A DNA stretch of 64,000 nucleotides from Flavobacterium lotistagni (GCF_011392125.1 NZ_JAAJBU010000004.1:1-64000); one strand, 5' to 3'. Counted from the stretch's first letter, positions 1-9,228 are shown. Translations and numbers: made by a program. Notes: generated by a model not told the origin, from the letters alone.

Positions 1-1052
1 CCGTGGTGAACCAATACATCGGTGTTTGAAGCGTTGGTCGCGGCTTCTCTGCCTTGTGCATAAATTGCTAGTCCGAAATCTTGGTTTGGAGTATATCCGG
101 TTGGACTCACAATTCCATCTGCAACAATAACATAAGTTTGGTTGGCTGTCAAGGTAACAGTAGCATCGTAAATACTTTCAGCAGCAGAAGTACTCAAGCT
201 AGGAGCCACATCGATTCTGATAGGAACACCGGCAGGAGCGTCGATGAAAGGTGTTGCAGTTCTGAACTTGAAGTTGTCTAATAATAATGTTCCGTTGAGA
301 TAAACATCAACAAATTCAGCCGCAGCATCTGCTGAGTTGTGAATGACTTGTAGTCTGGCAGTAGGAGTAACCAATGGTAAAGCCACCAAATCGCCTCCGG
401 TTGGCAAAGCTACCCATAGCCCGAAAGCTGGTCCTTCGCTATTGTTGGCTGGATTCAAGAATCCGCTGGCTACTACAGTAAGCGCTTTTCCTTGAAGGGC
501 CAAAGTAGCCAATGGCGCTGAATAGGTTGCTACAGTCACAGTTCCGCTTGCATCTCTGACATCGAGCGTATAGTTGGCTGTTGGCAATTCGAGATAGCTT
601 GAAGAGAAGTCGGTGTAAGCAAGATCATTGACAATAGTTCCCGCCGGTATACTGGTTTCAACGACATCAACCGTCGGTGCATCGGTAGCTCCGTGGTGAA
701 CCAATACATCGGTGTTTGAAGCGTTGGTCGCGGCTTCTCTGCCTTGTGCATAAATTGCTAGTCCGAAATCTTGGTTTGGAGTATATCCGGTTGGACTCAC
801 AATTCCATCTGCAACAACAACATAAGTTTGGTTGGCTGTCAAGGTAACAGTAGCATCGTAAATACTTTCAGCAGCAGAAGTACTCAAGCTAGGAGCCACA
901 TCGATTCTGACAGGAACACCGGCAGGAGCGTCGATGAAAGGTGTTGCAGTTCTGAACTTGAAGTTGTCTAATAATAATGTTCCGTTGAGATAAACATCAA
1001 CAAATTCAGCCGCCGCATCCGCAGAGTTGTGAATGACTTGTAGTCTGGCAGT
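1..1052 (-). repeat. 690-bp tandem coding repeat in the DUF4397 gene
   Basis: Bases 1-362 and 691-1052 are direct copies with only about five differences (for example at 127/817, 221/911 and three around 324-333). Identity stops where the first unit joins the signal peptide. Near identity including silent positions points to recent duplication or ongoing gene conversion. More copies may lie beyond base 1. Confidence 0.85.
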
Positions 1053-1121
1053 TTGCCCTGATGCTACACTGCTAATCAGAAGCAGAAGCATCAATTTCAG
1101 ATTGTTTGTAATTCTTTTCAT
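1..1121 (-). CDS. DUF4397-repeat secreted protein (3' end cut off by window)
   Basis: Reading the minus strand from the ATG at 1121, an open frame runs off the window at base 1 (about 373 codons visible). It starts with a signal peptide (MKRITNNLKLMLLLLISS, cleavage near SGQ). Tandem units follow, each opening with TARLQVIHNSADAAAEFVDV and containing GTLLLDNF, then VVADGIVSP and DVLVHHGATDAPTVDV. This word pattern (ARLQVIHNSADA, DVYLNG, VLVHHGATDAP) fits DUF4397, found in secreted and surface proteins of Bacteroidota; no enzymatic role is known to me. The repeat period is 690 bp (230 residues), and the two visible copies are almost identical in DNA. The C terminus is outside the window; a T9SS sorting domain there would be expected but cannot be seen. 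The gene is divergent from the dipeptidase gene at 1410. Confidence 0.85.
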   Translation of the reverse strand, partial: MKRITNNLKLMLLLLISSVASGQTARLQVIHNSADAAAEFVDVYLNGTLLLDNFKFRTATPFIDAPAGVPVRIDVAPSLSTSAAESIYDATVTLTANQTYVVVADGIVSPTGYTPNQDFGLAIYAQGREAATNASNTDVLVHHGATDAPTVDVVETSIPAGTIVNDLAYTDFSSSYLELPTANYTLDVRDASGTVTVATYSAPLATLALQGKALTVVASGFLNPANNSEGPAFGLWVALPTGGDLVALPLVTPTARLQVIHNSADAAAEFVDVYLNGTLLLDNFKFRTATPFIDAPAGVPIRIDVAPSLSTSAAESIYDATVTLTANQTYVIVADGIVSPTGYTPNQDFGLAIYAQGREAATNASNTDVLVHH

Positions 1122-1178
1122 AGTGTTTCATTTAGTTTTGCTGTAAAACTAGTTTAATGTTTTTAAAAAAAGATTAAA

Positions 1179-1186
1179 CAAAAATA
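1179..1186 (-). promoter_or_regulatory. Candidate -7 box of the DUF4397 gene
   Basis: On the minus strand the sequence reads TATTTTTG, a full match to the Bacteroidota TAnnTTTG element, 57 bases before the ATG at 1121. I see no clear TTG at the usual distance upstream, so only half of the promoter is supported. The rest of 1122-1409 is AT-rich, with no other feature I can name. Confidence 0.45.
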
Positions 1187-1409
1187 AATTTGTTTTTTTT
1201 TTAACTACTGTAAATCAGTGTATAAAGCTAAAGTTGAATTTTAATTAAAATTCCGATAAATAGTACACTATGTTGTTAAATATGAAAGCTTTACTTTTAG
1301 TTTAAACGAGAATTACTATTAAACAATTTTAAAAATTAGAGTTCTGTTGGGCTAGATTGCTAGAATATCCAGAGATTATTCTGTTTCTTTGTGAACAATC
1401 AAAAGCAAA

Positions 1410-2030
1410 ATGAAATTCAGGTATTTGATCATCTTATTTTTAGTTCCTTCACTTCATTGTATCGGTCAAGAGGCAAAACCCAATGACACCACATTTGTCA
1501 ATCTTAAAGATTACAGTCCGGATTTTATTTACAATATGAAATACGCCACCGAAGACAATTTCTTGAAAACTAAAGTTTATGATTGTGAAGCTTGTTATTT
1601 AAGATATAAAACAGTCGAAGCATTAATCGAAGCTAACGAAAGATTCCTAAAACGGGGCTATAAGATTGTGATTTTCGATTGTTATCGTCCGCTGGATATT
1701 CAGAAAAAAATGTGGCAGATTGTTTCTAACCCAGATTATGTAGCCGATCCTAAAAAAGGTTCGATACATAACCGCGGCGGCGCTGTCGATATCACTTTAG
1801 CAGACAGCACCGGAGCAGTGCTTGACATGGGAACATTATTCGATCATTTCGGTATCGAGGCCAGCCATGACTATGAAGATCTTCCAGATCAAGTAAAGCA
1901 AAACCGAAAATTGTTACGCAAAATAATGACGCGTTCAGGCTTCCGTATTTTTCAAAGCGAGTGGTGGCACTACAATCTGAAAAATGCCAGAAAGGAGAGC
2001 ATTTCAAATTTTAAATGGAAGTGCGATTAG
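1410..2030 (+). CDS. ddpX: D-alanyl-D-alanine dipeptidase (VanX/DdpX type, peptidase M15D)
   Basis: This 206-residue protein starts with a hydrophobic export signal (MKFRYLIILFLVPSLHCIGQ). It carries the zinc-peptidase signature SIHNRGGAVDITL (SxHxxGxAxD, residues about 118-130) and the downstream EWWHY motif near residue 184, which together supply the zinc ligands and catalytic Glu in the VanX/DdpX family. The DCYRP motif near residue 90 is also typical. Family members hydrolyse D-Ala-D-Ala. Here the export signal suggests a periplasmic role in recycling peptidoglycan-derived dipeptide rather than vancomycin resistance, since no vanH/vanA genes are nearby. The stop codon overlaps the 3' end of the convergent gene at 2027 by four bases, leaving no room for a separate terminator. 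Confidence 0.88.
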   Translation: MKFRYLIILFLVPSLHCIGQEAKPNDTTFVNLKDYSPDFIYNMKYATEDNFLKTKVYDCEACYLRYKTVEALIEANERFLKRGYKIVIFDCYRPLDIQKKMWQIVSNPDYVADPKKGSIHNRGGAVDITLADSTGAVLDMGTLFDHFGIEASHDYEDLPDQVKQNRKLLRKIMTRSGFRIFQSEWWHYNLKNARKESISNFKWKCD

Positions 2031-2602
2031 TCTTTGCCCTCGATGCAATGGAAATAATCAATGAAGTACTTTTCAGGCTCGGTTAGCGAACCGTCAATTT
2101 CTGATTTTATCGCTTTTCGGATGATATAATCTGCGTTCTCAGTGGCAAATTTGACGCGAATCATCGTGGTAGGGATTTTCTTCAAATCTTCGTAATCGCC
2201 TTTCGGAAAAATGAAATAACCGGTCAATACGCGGTTATTTATTCCTTTATCGTCTCGCACCAAAGTTCCGCAACTTTCTTGGTTCAGGTGCAGCAACGTG
2301 ATGATTTTATTGTTTTCGAGTTGGATGAATAACTTCGAATTTTTATCGAAACACTTGGCTTTGATGAATCCTTCGCTTTTTTCCAAAATCTGCACATTTA
2401 GCATTGGCAAACCATCAGTAATCACAATAGAATGAAAAAGATAGCTTGAATTTCCAGCGAAGTTTCTTTCATACATCAAGTATTCTTTAGTGGTTTTGTA
2501 ATTCCCAATCGAATCCGTGACGTTGGTAGTGAAATCACATGGTTTTTGTGCAAAAGTAGTCGTGATGGTCAGTAAAAAAACAGTCAAGAAAAAGCGTTTC
2601 AT
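2027..2602 (-). CDS. Small exported protein of unknown function
   Basis: This 191-residue protein has a clear signal peptide (MKRFFLTVFLLTITTTFAQ, cleavage after AQ). The mature part is mixed alpha/beta with three cysteines (KPCDF, AKCFD, ESCGT) and a fourth near the C terminus (FHCIEG), which could form two disulfides in the periplasm. I recognise no family motif. It is the last gene of the minus-strand run from tsaD and follows the methyltransferase gene by a single base, so it is probably co-transcribed. Its 3' end overlaps the convergent dipeptidase gene by four bases. Confidence 0.7.
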   Translation of the reverse strand: MKRFFLTVFLLTITTTFAQKPCDFTTNVTDSIGNYKTTKEYLMYERNFAGNSSYLFHSIVITDGLPMLNVQILEKSEGFIKAKCFDKNSKLFIQLENNKIITLLHLNQESCGTLVRDDKGINNRVLTGYFIFPKGDYEDLKKIPTTMIRVKFATENADYIIRKAIKSEIDGSLTEPEKYFIDYFHCIEGKD

Positions 2603-2603
2603 A

Positions 2604-3785
2604 CTAGTTTTGAATTTTGGCGCAAATTAAAACTATTTTGCGGTTATTTACATCGGTTGTGAAAAAACAAAAACGGTCTCCGCCATTAGTAATTTTCCAT
2701 TTTTTGCGTATAGTTTCCACAGTATCTGGAAAATTGCGAACGGTAATATTGGCTTTGGTCTGTTCTAAAAGTGTTTTCATTTCGCTTTTTTGGTAAGCGA
2801 TGTTGTACTCGACTTTGAAAATTCTACCAGGAAAATCAACCAAGGTTTCCGCAGTAAATAGTTGCGAATGCGGATGCAATTTTTCAAGCCCGAATTGTAA
2901 TCCAATGGCATTGAAACCACCTGATTTCATAATGGCTGCATTGGGTTCGTAAAGATATGTTTTTGGTAAACCGTAGCTCGGTTGCAACGATTCATTCCAA
3001 TTAAAATCAAAATAGTCATCGCCATTTTTTTTGAGATTGATGGTACTAATTTTAATAACACCATTGTAGCCTTTTGATATTTCCCAAAGCAATTCCTTGA
3101 CTTCGTTTTCAAGCGCAATGATGTGAATTTGCCTTACATTTCTTAGTTCGCTCAAACCTGCCGTAATATCGAGAATCGGTGCTGTTTTGATTAGTATCTG
3201 ATTGGAATATTGAAAGTAGAAATCCAGTAATTCAGGAACATTTGGTTCGCAATCACGTAGCATAAAAACTTTTCCTTTCTGTTCATTACGCCGCGAAGGG
3301 TCAAGGTAAATCCAGTCGAAATTCTGTTGGAGTTCCTGTAAAATTTCCTTAGAATCTCCGGCGTGAAATTCACAATTCCCAACGCCTAATTGTTCAAAAT
3401 TGTGCTTAACAATTGCAGAAAGCTTTTCATTGGCTTCACAATGCGTCACCATTTTGAAAGTTTTAGCAAAATAAAAATCGTCTACACCAAAACCGCCAGT
3501 TAAATCAATAAGGGTTTCGCCAGAAATTAGGGAAGCTTTGTAGGCAGCCGTTTTCTCAGAAGAAGTTTGTTCAATCGAAATTTTACTCGGATAAAGTATG
3601 TTTTTTGCGGCAAACCAATGGGGCAGCTTGTTCTTGGCTTTCTGCCTGCCTAAAATTTGTTCTAAAATTTGAGTAAATGGCAATTCTGGAAACGGATTTT
3701 TCTGTAACGCCAAACGATGGATATCCGCCTCAGTATGCGTTTCTATAAACTGCTGAATGTTGGGCGCAAGCAAGGAAAACTGCAA
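2604..3785 (-). CDS. Class I SAM-dependent methyltransferase, THUMP-like (PG_1098 family)
   Basis: This 393-residue cytoplasmic protein has a Rossmann SAM-binding motif LIDLTGGFGVDDFYFAK (about residues 92-108) and a catalytic-type motif WIYLDPSRRN (about residues 158-167). The C-terminal third fits the THUMP-like domain seen in PG_1098-type proteins of Bacteroidota and probably binds RNA. The likely role is methylation of a structured RNA; the target base is unknown. The start is the ATG opening MQFSLLAPNIQQFI, two bases after the AI-2E transporter gene, so translational coupling is likely. Confidence 0.82.
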   Translation of the reverse strand: MQFSLLAPNIQQFIETHTEADIHRLALQKNPFPELPFTQILEQILGRQKAKNKLPHWFAAKNILYPSKISIEQTSSEKTAAYKASLISGETLIDLTGGFGVDDFYFAKTFKMVTHCEANEKLSAIVKHNFEQLGVGNCEFHAGDSKEILQELQQNFDWIYLDPSRRNEQKGKVFMLRDCEPNVPELLDFYFQYSNQILIKTAPILDITAGLSELRNVRQIHIIALENEVKELLWEISKGYNGVIKISTINLKKNGDDYFDFNWNESLQPSYGLPKTYLYEPNAAIMKSGGFNAIGLQFGLEKLHPHSQLFTAETLVDFPGRIFKVEYNIAYQKSEMKTLLEQTKANITVRNFPDTVETIRKKWKITNGGDRFCFFTTDVNNRKIVLICAKIQN

Positions 3786-3787
3786 GT

Positions 3788-4876
3788 CTAGATATTTTTA
3801 GTAAACATTTGAATTAACACATTTTCAGGGAAAAATTCTTTGCCAATGACTTTTAAAATTGTAAATAGTGGCACAGCGACAATCATTCCGACGATACCGA
3901 AAAGAAAACCGGCGATGAGAATTACCAGAAAAATTTCCAGCGGATGCGAACTCACACTTTTAGAGAAAATCAGCGGTTGCGAAAAATTATTGTCGATGAA
4001 TTGTACCAGTGAAAACCCTATCAAAACATAAATAGTAGTTGGTAAAGTCTCGGTTTGAAAATCGCCACCAAGATTATTAATCATTGTTAAAATCGCTGCT
4101 AAAACAGTAGCGATGATTGGGCCGATATACGGAACGATATTCAAAATGCCACACAAAAAGGCAATCACAATGGCATTCTCCACACCGAAAATCAGCAATA
4201 CAATCATATACAAAATGAAAACCACCAGTAACTGAACGAGCAATCCGATAAAATAGCGCGAGAGCAACACATTAATCTTGTCTAATGAATTCAAGATTTG
4301 CTCCTCATGACTGTCGGGGATTAGTTTTTTCGCGCCCTCAATAAACAATCGTCGGTCTTTCAAGAAGAAGAAAGTAATAAACAGCACCGAGGCCAAACCC
4401 ATTCCGAAACTGCTAATGGTGCTCAGTAAAGTATTTAAAAAGTCAGGAATGACAGTAATATTTAGGTTAGAAGCGTTTTTTTGACTTCTAAGTAAGGCTT
4501 CAGCATCAATGTGATGGCTTTCGAGAAATACAGTCAATTCATCCATCAGCCGGAGTATGTTTTGTTCGATTTCGGTCGTATTCAATAGCGACAAACTTTC
4601 TCCTTGATTGATAATCAGCGGAATAAACAAGAGCATAAAACCAACAATGATCAGCACAAAGAACACTATGGTAAAGGCTGCGGCCAAAGTGTGTTTGAAC
4701 TTCAGTCGTTTTTTTAAAAAATCTAGTATCGGATTGCCAATCAAAGTGAGAATCAATGCCACGACTAAGTATAAAATAACGGTCTGAATTTGATATAGAA
4801 AATACACGCCAATACACACTGCTAGGATAATTCCCAAAGCCCTGAGGATTCCGTTGGCGATGATTTTTGCGGTCAT
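3788..4876 (-). CDS. AI-2E family transporter / putative permease
   Basis: This 362-residue integral membrane protein has about eight hydrophobic segments, arranged as two N-terminal helices, a long soluble loop (about residues 80-150) and a C-terminal block of helices. This is the usual layout of the AI-2E transporter (PerM/YdiK/TqsA) family. Conserved pieces visible include NIVPYIGPIIATVLAAI, the VQFIDNNFSQPLI segment and the KSVSSHPLEIFLVILIAG stretch. Members have been linked to export of autoinducer-2 or to ion transport, so the substrate here cannot be read from sequence. It sits between the DUF4159 gene (4-base gap) and the methyltransferase gene (2-base gap). Confidence 0.85.
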   Translation of the reverse strand: MTAKIIANGILRALGIILAVCIGVYFLYQIQTVILYLVVALILTLIGNPILDFLKKRLKFKHTLAAAFTIVFFVLIIVGFMLLFIPLIINQGESLSLLNTTEIEQNILRLMDELTVFLESHHIDAEALLRSQKNASNLNITVIPDFLNTLLSTISSFGMGLASVLFITFFFLKDRRLFIEGAKKLIPDSHEEQILNSLDKINVLLSRYFIGLLVQLLVVFILYMIVLLIFGVENAIVIAFLCGILNIVPYIGPIIATVLAAILTMINNLGGDFQTETLPTTIYVLIGFSLVQFIDNNFSQPLIFSKSVSSHPLEIFLVILIAGFLFGIVGMIVAVPLFTILKVIGKEFFPENVLIQMFTKNI

Positions 4877-4880
4877 TTCT

Positions 4881-5519
4881 TTAATTGTTAAAAACGTAAT
4901 TCACGATGTTTGCCCCCATCTTTAGTGCTTTGGTGCGAACCTCTGCCGGATCGTGGTGTACATCAGCATCTTCCCATCCATCACCCAAATCAGTTTCAAA
5001 GGTATACAATAACGCCAATCTTTGATCGATAAAAATCCCAAAAGCTTGCGGACGTTTGCCATCGTGTTCGTGAATTTTCGGAACACCGCCGGTAAATGCA
5101 TATGGTTTCTGGAAAATAGGATGGTTGGCAGGAAGTTCGACCAATTCTGAACCGGGCATTATTTTCTTGATTTCCTTGCGAATGAATTCGTCCATGCCAT
5201 AATTGTCGTCGATGTGTAGGAATCCGCCAGAAGAAAGATAATTTCTCAAGTTGACGATATCGGCATCGCTAAAAACCACGTTGCCGTGACCGGTCATGTG
5301 CACCAGTGGATACGACATCAAATCTGGGCTGGAAGGTTGCACGACCGCTGGTTTGGGCTTCAATTTAGTGTGTATGTTCTGGTTGCAGAACTTGATTAGG
5401 TTAGGCAAAGAAGTTGGATTCGCATACCAGTCGCCGCCGCCATTATATTTAAGTAAAGCGATTTCCTGAGCAGAGCTACAGTAGCAAAATAAAAGTAAGA
5501 GTATCCAACTTCTTTTCAT
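4881..5519 (-). CDS. DUF4159 domain exported protein
   Basis: This 212-residue protein has a short signal peptide (MKRSWILLLLFCYCSSAQ). The mature region shows the DUF4159 pattern: KYNGGGDWYANP near the N terminus, then YPLVHMTGHGNVVFSD, the SGGFLHIDDNYG segment and a C-terminal WEDADVHHDPAEVR. The fold is thought to resemble glutamine-amidotransferase-like domains, but the Cys of that catalytic triad is not evident, so a binding role is more likely. The function is unknown. It is encoded seven bases after the T9SS protein and four bases before the transporter, in the tsaD run. Confidence 0.82.
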   Translation of the reverse strand: MKRSWILLLLFCYCSSAQEIALLKYNGGGDWYANPTSLPNLIKFCNQNIHTKLKPKPAVVQPSSPDLMSYPLVHMTGHGNVVFSDADIVNLRNYLSSGGFLHIDDNYGMDEFIRKEIKKIMPGSELVELPANHPIFQKPYAFTGGVPKIHEHDGKRPQAFGIFIDQRLALLYTFETDLGDGWEDADVHHDPAEVRTKALKMGANIVNYVFNN

Positions 5520-5525
5520 CCTATT

Positions 5526-7292
5526 TTATTTTTTCAAGATTTTGATCGAACGATGTTCTTGCTCGCTATCGAGTGTTAAAAAGTAAACGCCATTATTCAA
5601 TTGTGCCACATTGATTTGCGATTCATTTTGATACGGATGCAACTGTAAAACTTGTTGTCCCAGTATATTATAAATGCGAATAGATTTGATAATTTCTTTC
5701 GACTTAACTGTAAGCTTGTCATTCACCGGATTCGGAAACACCGTAAACACGCCGGCTACAAATGTATCATTGGCCAACGAAACCAGATTTACGGTAACCG
5801 CAAAACGAGTAGGACTCACACCGCGATTGCTTTCGCATCCGTTGACAATTTGTGTGGCGTAGTAGGTGGTGTCGTCTTGTAACAAAGTAATTGACGGGAG
5901 CTGGTTTCCGCCCACAGCACTATCATACCAAGTAATGTTCTCGCCTTGAACTTCCAAGTCTGCCAAGGTTTGACCTTCAGTAAAATCTTGGGTTGGCGCG
6001 CCTGTCGGTGGTGAAACAACAGGAAGTACTGTCAATGAAAATGGTTTGACATACAAGCAACCAGTAATTAGGCTCTCGATGACCATATAAATCGTTTTGT
6101 CTTGCGTGAAAGTGTATGCTGTAGGATTCGAAATGAAGTTATTGGTCGTATTTTGCGCGTCTTCAAGATTTTCGTAGTATCTGATGTAATAATCTACTGC
6201 TGGCAGACCGTTCAAGACTGTGATATCGTTAGATGTCAAATTAGTAGAATAAATAAAAGGAAACTCCCTACAAACACTATAGTCTACAGGAACGCCTATG
6301 CCCGGATCAGGCATTAGAATATCAGTGACTGAATTAGAGCTGACTACGGTTGTCAGGTTGCAGTTTACGTAAGTCATTTGAACTTGGTACGTGGCATTTT
6401 CGGTAGGGCAGACCAGCATCGAATCTGAAGTTTCATTCAGAACCGGAACCGCATTAATTGTCCATTGGTAAGTAACAGGCAATGCGGCACCATTTGGGCT
6501 AAAACGCCAAGCTTCGTTGGTGGTTGACCAAGTACCGGTGTTGCGCGCCGCAGGAACCACTGCAGCCGTTCCGTTCGCGTTCTGCAATCCGATAAGGCCT
6601 GATCCTGAATTCCAAGTCGTGCAGGCGGTTCTGCTTTTTACAAAGACTTCAATAATATTGGTGCTTTCGTGAATCACTATTTGTGAAGTTTGGAGTCCGA
6701 CGTTACTGTTACATTGGAACATCGGTAATTCATTAAAGTTAACCACAAACACCCGGTTGGGTGCCGCATTCACTCCGGTATCCAACACATAATAATTTAC
6801 GTTTTGCAAACTTGGATTAACTACTGGTGGAACCGCGATATTAGTGTCTTGATAAACGCCATATATTGCATTTTTAACCGGGAAAGCGGCATTGGGAATA
6901 GTCTGGGTAAATTGCCACGGACAAGTTCCCGCTGGGTTGTTATTGGTTAAATCAAAAGTGACTAATCCGTTGCTTCCCACCAAAAGCGAATTGTAGCAAT
7001 TGCCATAGAAACTAAAATTAAATGGCAAATTGATCTCCGGCGACCAAACATCGTCAGCAGAGGTGTTGATTGTTACGCCTCCAACAAAAGGAAAAATCGG
7101 GCTGTATGGAATACTCTCGACGGTATAATCGGTCGATGATTTTAAAGTAGCGTGTGTCGTGGTCAGCAAGCTGCACTGCCCGGGAGAACAAACCATTGAC
7201 GGACTCTCTATACTGATTTGCGCCAAAGGAGTCTGCGCCGTAGTTATAAAGCTGAATGCCAAGAACACAAATATGAAGTAAAGTTTTTTCAT
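5526..7292 (-). CDS. T9SS type A sorting domain protein, probable surface adhesin-like
   Basis: This 588-residue secreted protein has a signal peptide (MKKLYFIFVFLAFSFITTAQ) and ends with a canonical T9SS type A sorting domain: VFPNPVNDKLTVKS, then IRIYNILGQQV, then LNNGVYFLTL and a basic tail SIKILKK. The middle holds a region of about 200 residues with LPFNFSFYGNCYNSLLVGSNG, a pattern seen in Bacteroidota surface proteins, followed by Ig-like beta domains (TYQWTINAVPVLNE). There are no catalytic motifs. It would be exported by Sec, passed through the T9SS translocon and anchored or released. It lies 29 bases downstream of rsmE in the same direction, an unusual insertion of a surface protein into a housekeeping operon. 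Confidence 0.85.
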   Translation of the reverse strand: MKKLYFIFVFLAFSFITTAQTPLAQISIESPSMVCSPGQCSLLTTTHATLKSSTDYTVESIPYSPIFPFVGGVTINTSADDVWSPEINLPFNFSFYGNCYNSLLVGSNGLVTFDLTNNNPAGTCPWQFTQTIPNAAFPVKNAIYGVYQDTNIAVPPVVNPSLQNVNYYVLDTGVNAAPNRVFVVNFNELPMFQCNSNVGLQTSQIVIHESTNIIEVFVKSRTACTTWNSGSGLIGLQNANGTAAVVPAARNTGTWSTTNEAWRFSPNGAALPVTYQWTINAVPVLNETSDSMLVCPTENATYQVQMTYVNCNLTTVVSSNSVTDILMPDPGIGVPVDYSVCREFPFIYSTNLTSNDITVLNGLPAVDYYIRYYENLEDAQNTTNNFISNPTAYTFTQDKTIYMVIESLITGCLYVKPFSLTVLPVVSPPTGAPTQDFTEGQTLADLEVQGENITWYDSAVGGNQLPSITLLQDDTTYYATQIVNGCESNRGVSPTRFAVTVNLVSLANDTFVAGVFTVFPNPVNDKLTVKSKEIIKSIRIYNILGQQVLQLHPYQNESQINVAQLNNGVYFLTLDSEQEHRSIKILKK

Positions 7293-7321
7293 GAGTTTTT
7301 GTTTGGTTTGTGGAGGTAATA

Positions 7322-8032
7322 TTAGGAATTTTCATTGATAAAAACAACGCTATGGCAAGCAATAACAGCAGCTGTTTCGGTTCTCAGCCGTGTCTGACCT
7401 AGCGAAACTGGGACGAACTTTTTCTCTAAAGCTTGTTCGATTTCTTTGCTAGAGAAATCACCTTCAGGGCCAATCAAAATCGTTACATCGAGATTTGGTT
7501 TTAAAATATTTTTTAGTGTTTTTTTATCGGTTTCTTCACAATGGGCAATCAATAGTTGGCCTTCGTACGGTTGGTTGATGAATGCTTTAAATGAAACGGC
7601 CTCATTGAGTTTGGGCAAATAGAATTGTTTGGATTGTTTCATTGCCGAAACCAGAATTTTCTCGAGTCGGTCTGTTTTGACCACCTTTCGCTCAGAGTGT
7701 TCGCAGATGATAGGTGTAATCTCGGCAACTCCAATTTCGGTTACTTTTTCTAAAAACCATTCGTAGCGGTCGTTCATTTTAGTTGGAGCTACTGCCAAAT
7801 GCAAGTTGAATTTTGATGGTTCGGCTTGTTGAGTTTCGACGATTTTGACACTGCATTTACTGTCTGATGCGATTGTGATTTCTACAACAAATAAAAAACC
7901 TAAACCATTTGTAACAAATAATTTATCACCTTCTTTTTTTCGGAGTACTTTAATGATATGTTTGCTTTCTTCGCGGTCGAAGTTGAAGCTCAAAGTACTA
8001 GAATCGATTTCCGGGTTGTAAAAAAGCTGCAT
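7322..8032 (-). CDS. rsmE: 16S rRNA (uracil-1498-N3)-methyltransferase RsmE
   Basis: This 236-residue protein shows the SPOUT-class signatures of RsmE: an N-terminal PUA-like part (HIIKVLRKKEGDKLFVTNG), LEKVTEIGVAEITPI in the middle, and the C-terminal knot motifs LIGPEGDFSSKEI and SLGQTRLRTETAA, which bind SAM. It methylates U1498 of 16S rRNA in the 30S subunit. The length is normal for the family. It starts one base after tsaD ends, so the two are almost certainly one transcript. Confidence 0.95.
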   Translation of the reverse strand: MQLFYNPEIDSSTLSFNFDREESKHIIKVLRKKEGDKLFVTNGLGFLFVVEITIASDSKCSVKIVETQQAEPSKFNLHLAVAPTKMNDRYEWFLEKVTEIGVAEITPIICEHSERKVVKTDRLEKILVSAMKQSKQFYLPKLNEAVSFKAFINQPYEGQLLIAHCEETDKKTLKNILKPNLDVTILIGPEGDFSSKEIEQALEKKFVPVSLGQTRLRTETAAVIACHSVVFINENS

Positions 8033-8033
8033 A

Positions 8034-9056
8034 TCAAAATTGGGTTCTGGCCTTAGAAATTACAGCAGCAGTCTCAAAACTTTTGTTCAAGTATTTCTGA
8101 TAACCGACAATTCCAATCATGGCCGCATTATCTGTAGTATATTCAAATTTCGGAATGTAGGTTTTCCAGCCGTATTTTGCCTCGGCATCTTTCAATGTTT
8201 TTCGAATACCCGAATTGGCCGAAACACCACCACCAATGGCTACTTGCTTGATGCCGGTTTCTTCTACGGCAAGTTTGATTTTATCCATCAAAATCTCGAT
8301 AATCGTCTGTTGAATCGAAGCACAGATGTCGGCCTTGTTCTCTTCGATGAAATTCGGGTTGGCTGCCACCTGTTTTTGAATAAAATACAGAATTGCCGTT
8401 TTCAATCCCGAGAAACTAAAGTCAAGCCCGGGGATTTTGGGTTTGGTAAAAACAAAGGCATTCGGGTTGCCTTCCTGAGCAAATTTATCCACTAATGGTC
8501 CGCCGGGATAAGGTAATCCAAGGATTTTAGCACTTTTGTCGAAAGCTTCACCTACAGCATCATCGGTCGTTTCACCAATAATTTCCATGGCGAAGTAATC
8601 ATCCACACGGACAATTTGGGTATGACCACCGGAAATTGTCAATGCCAAAAACGGAAAAGTAGGTTTGTCAAAGCCTTCTTCGTCAATGAAATGCGCAAGA
8701 ATATGCGCCTGCATGTGGTTCACGGCAATCAGCGGAATCTGCAAAGCAATCGCCATGGATTTGGCAAACGAACTTCCGACCAACAGCGAACCCATCAAAC
8801 CTGGACCTTGAGTAAATGCTATGGCAGAGAGTTGTTCTTTGGTCACATTGGCTTTTTTCAGCGCTGCATCAATTACCGGAACGATATTTTGTTGGTGCGC
8901 ACGCGAAGCCAATTCAGGAACGACGCCGCCATATTGGTTGTGAATCAATTGGTTGGCTACAACATTCGACAGCACTTTGTCGTTTTGCAATACTGCCGCT
9001 GCTGTATCGTCGCAGGAGCTTTCAATCGCTAAAATAAATATACGCTCATTGGGCAT
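8034..9056 (-). CDS. tsaD: tRNA N6-adenosine threonylcarbamoyltransferase TsaD
   Basis: This 340-residue protein carries the Kae1/TsaD ASKHA-fold motifs: N-terminal ILAIESSCDDTAAAV, GPGLMGSLLVG, the metal-binding NHMQAHILAHF (His ligands), SGGHTQIV, and C-terminal GGGVSANSGIR with TTDNAAMIG. It transfers the threonylcarbamoyl group to A37 of ANN-decoding tRNAs, together with TsaB/TsaE. It is the first gene of the minus-strand run and divergent from tamB. The 172 bases between them hold no convincing TAnnTTTG box on the minus strand. Confidence 0.97.
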   Translation of the reverse strand: MPNERIFILAIESSCDDTAAAVLQNDKVLSNVVANQLIHNQYGGVVPELASRAHQQNIVPVIDAALKKANVTKEQLSAIAFTQGPGLMGSLLVGSSFAKSMAIALQIPLIAVNHMQAHILAHFIDEEGFDKPTFPFLALTISGGHTQIVRVDDYFAMEIIGETTDDAVGEAFDKSAKILGLPYPGGPLVDKFAQEGNPNAFVFTKPKIPGLDFSFSGLKTAILYFIQKQVAANPNFIEENKADICASIQQTIIEILMDKIKLAVEETGIKQVAIGGGVSANSGIRKTLKDAEAKYGWKTYIPKFEYTTDNAAMIGIVGYQKYLNKSFETAAVISKARTQF

Positions 9057-9228
9057 AAATACTGGTAAATTTTTGGTTGCTATTGCACTAAATGCTTTGA
9101 AAAAAATGCTATTTTTACAGCGCTGTCAAAATTAGCCAAATTTTATCAATTGCGCCGGTTCATAGGCATTAATTAAAAAATTAATAAAGAACATTCTCAT
9201 AAAACGCGTTCGGAAAATAATAGTTCGT

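Noticed and set aside
81..971. Two identical 66-codon plus-strand frames at 81-281 and 771-971
   Set aside because: They are antisense shadows of the DUF4397 repeats and duplicate only because the coding repeat does.
1410..2030. Vancomycin-resistance VanX
   Set aside because: No vanH or vanA ligase is nearby and the protein has an export signal; a peptidoglycan recycling role is more likely.
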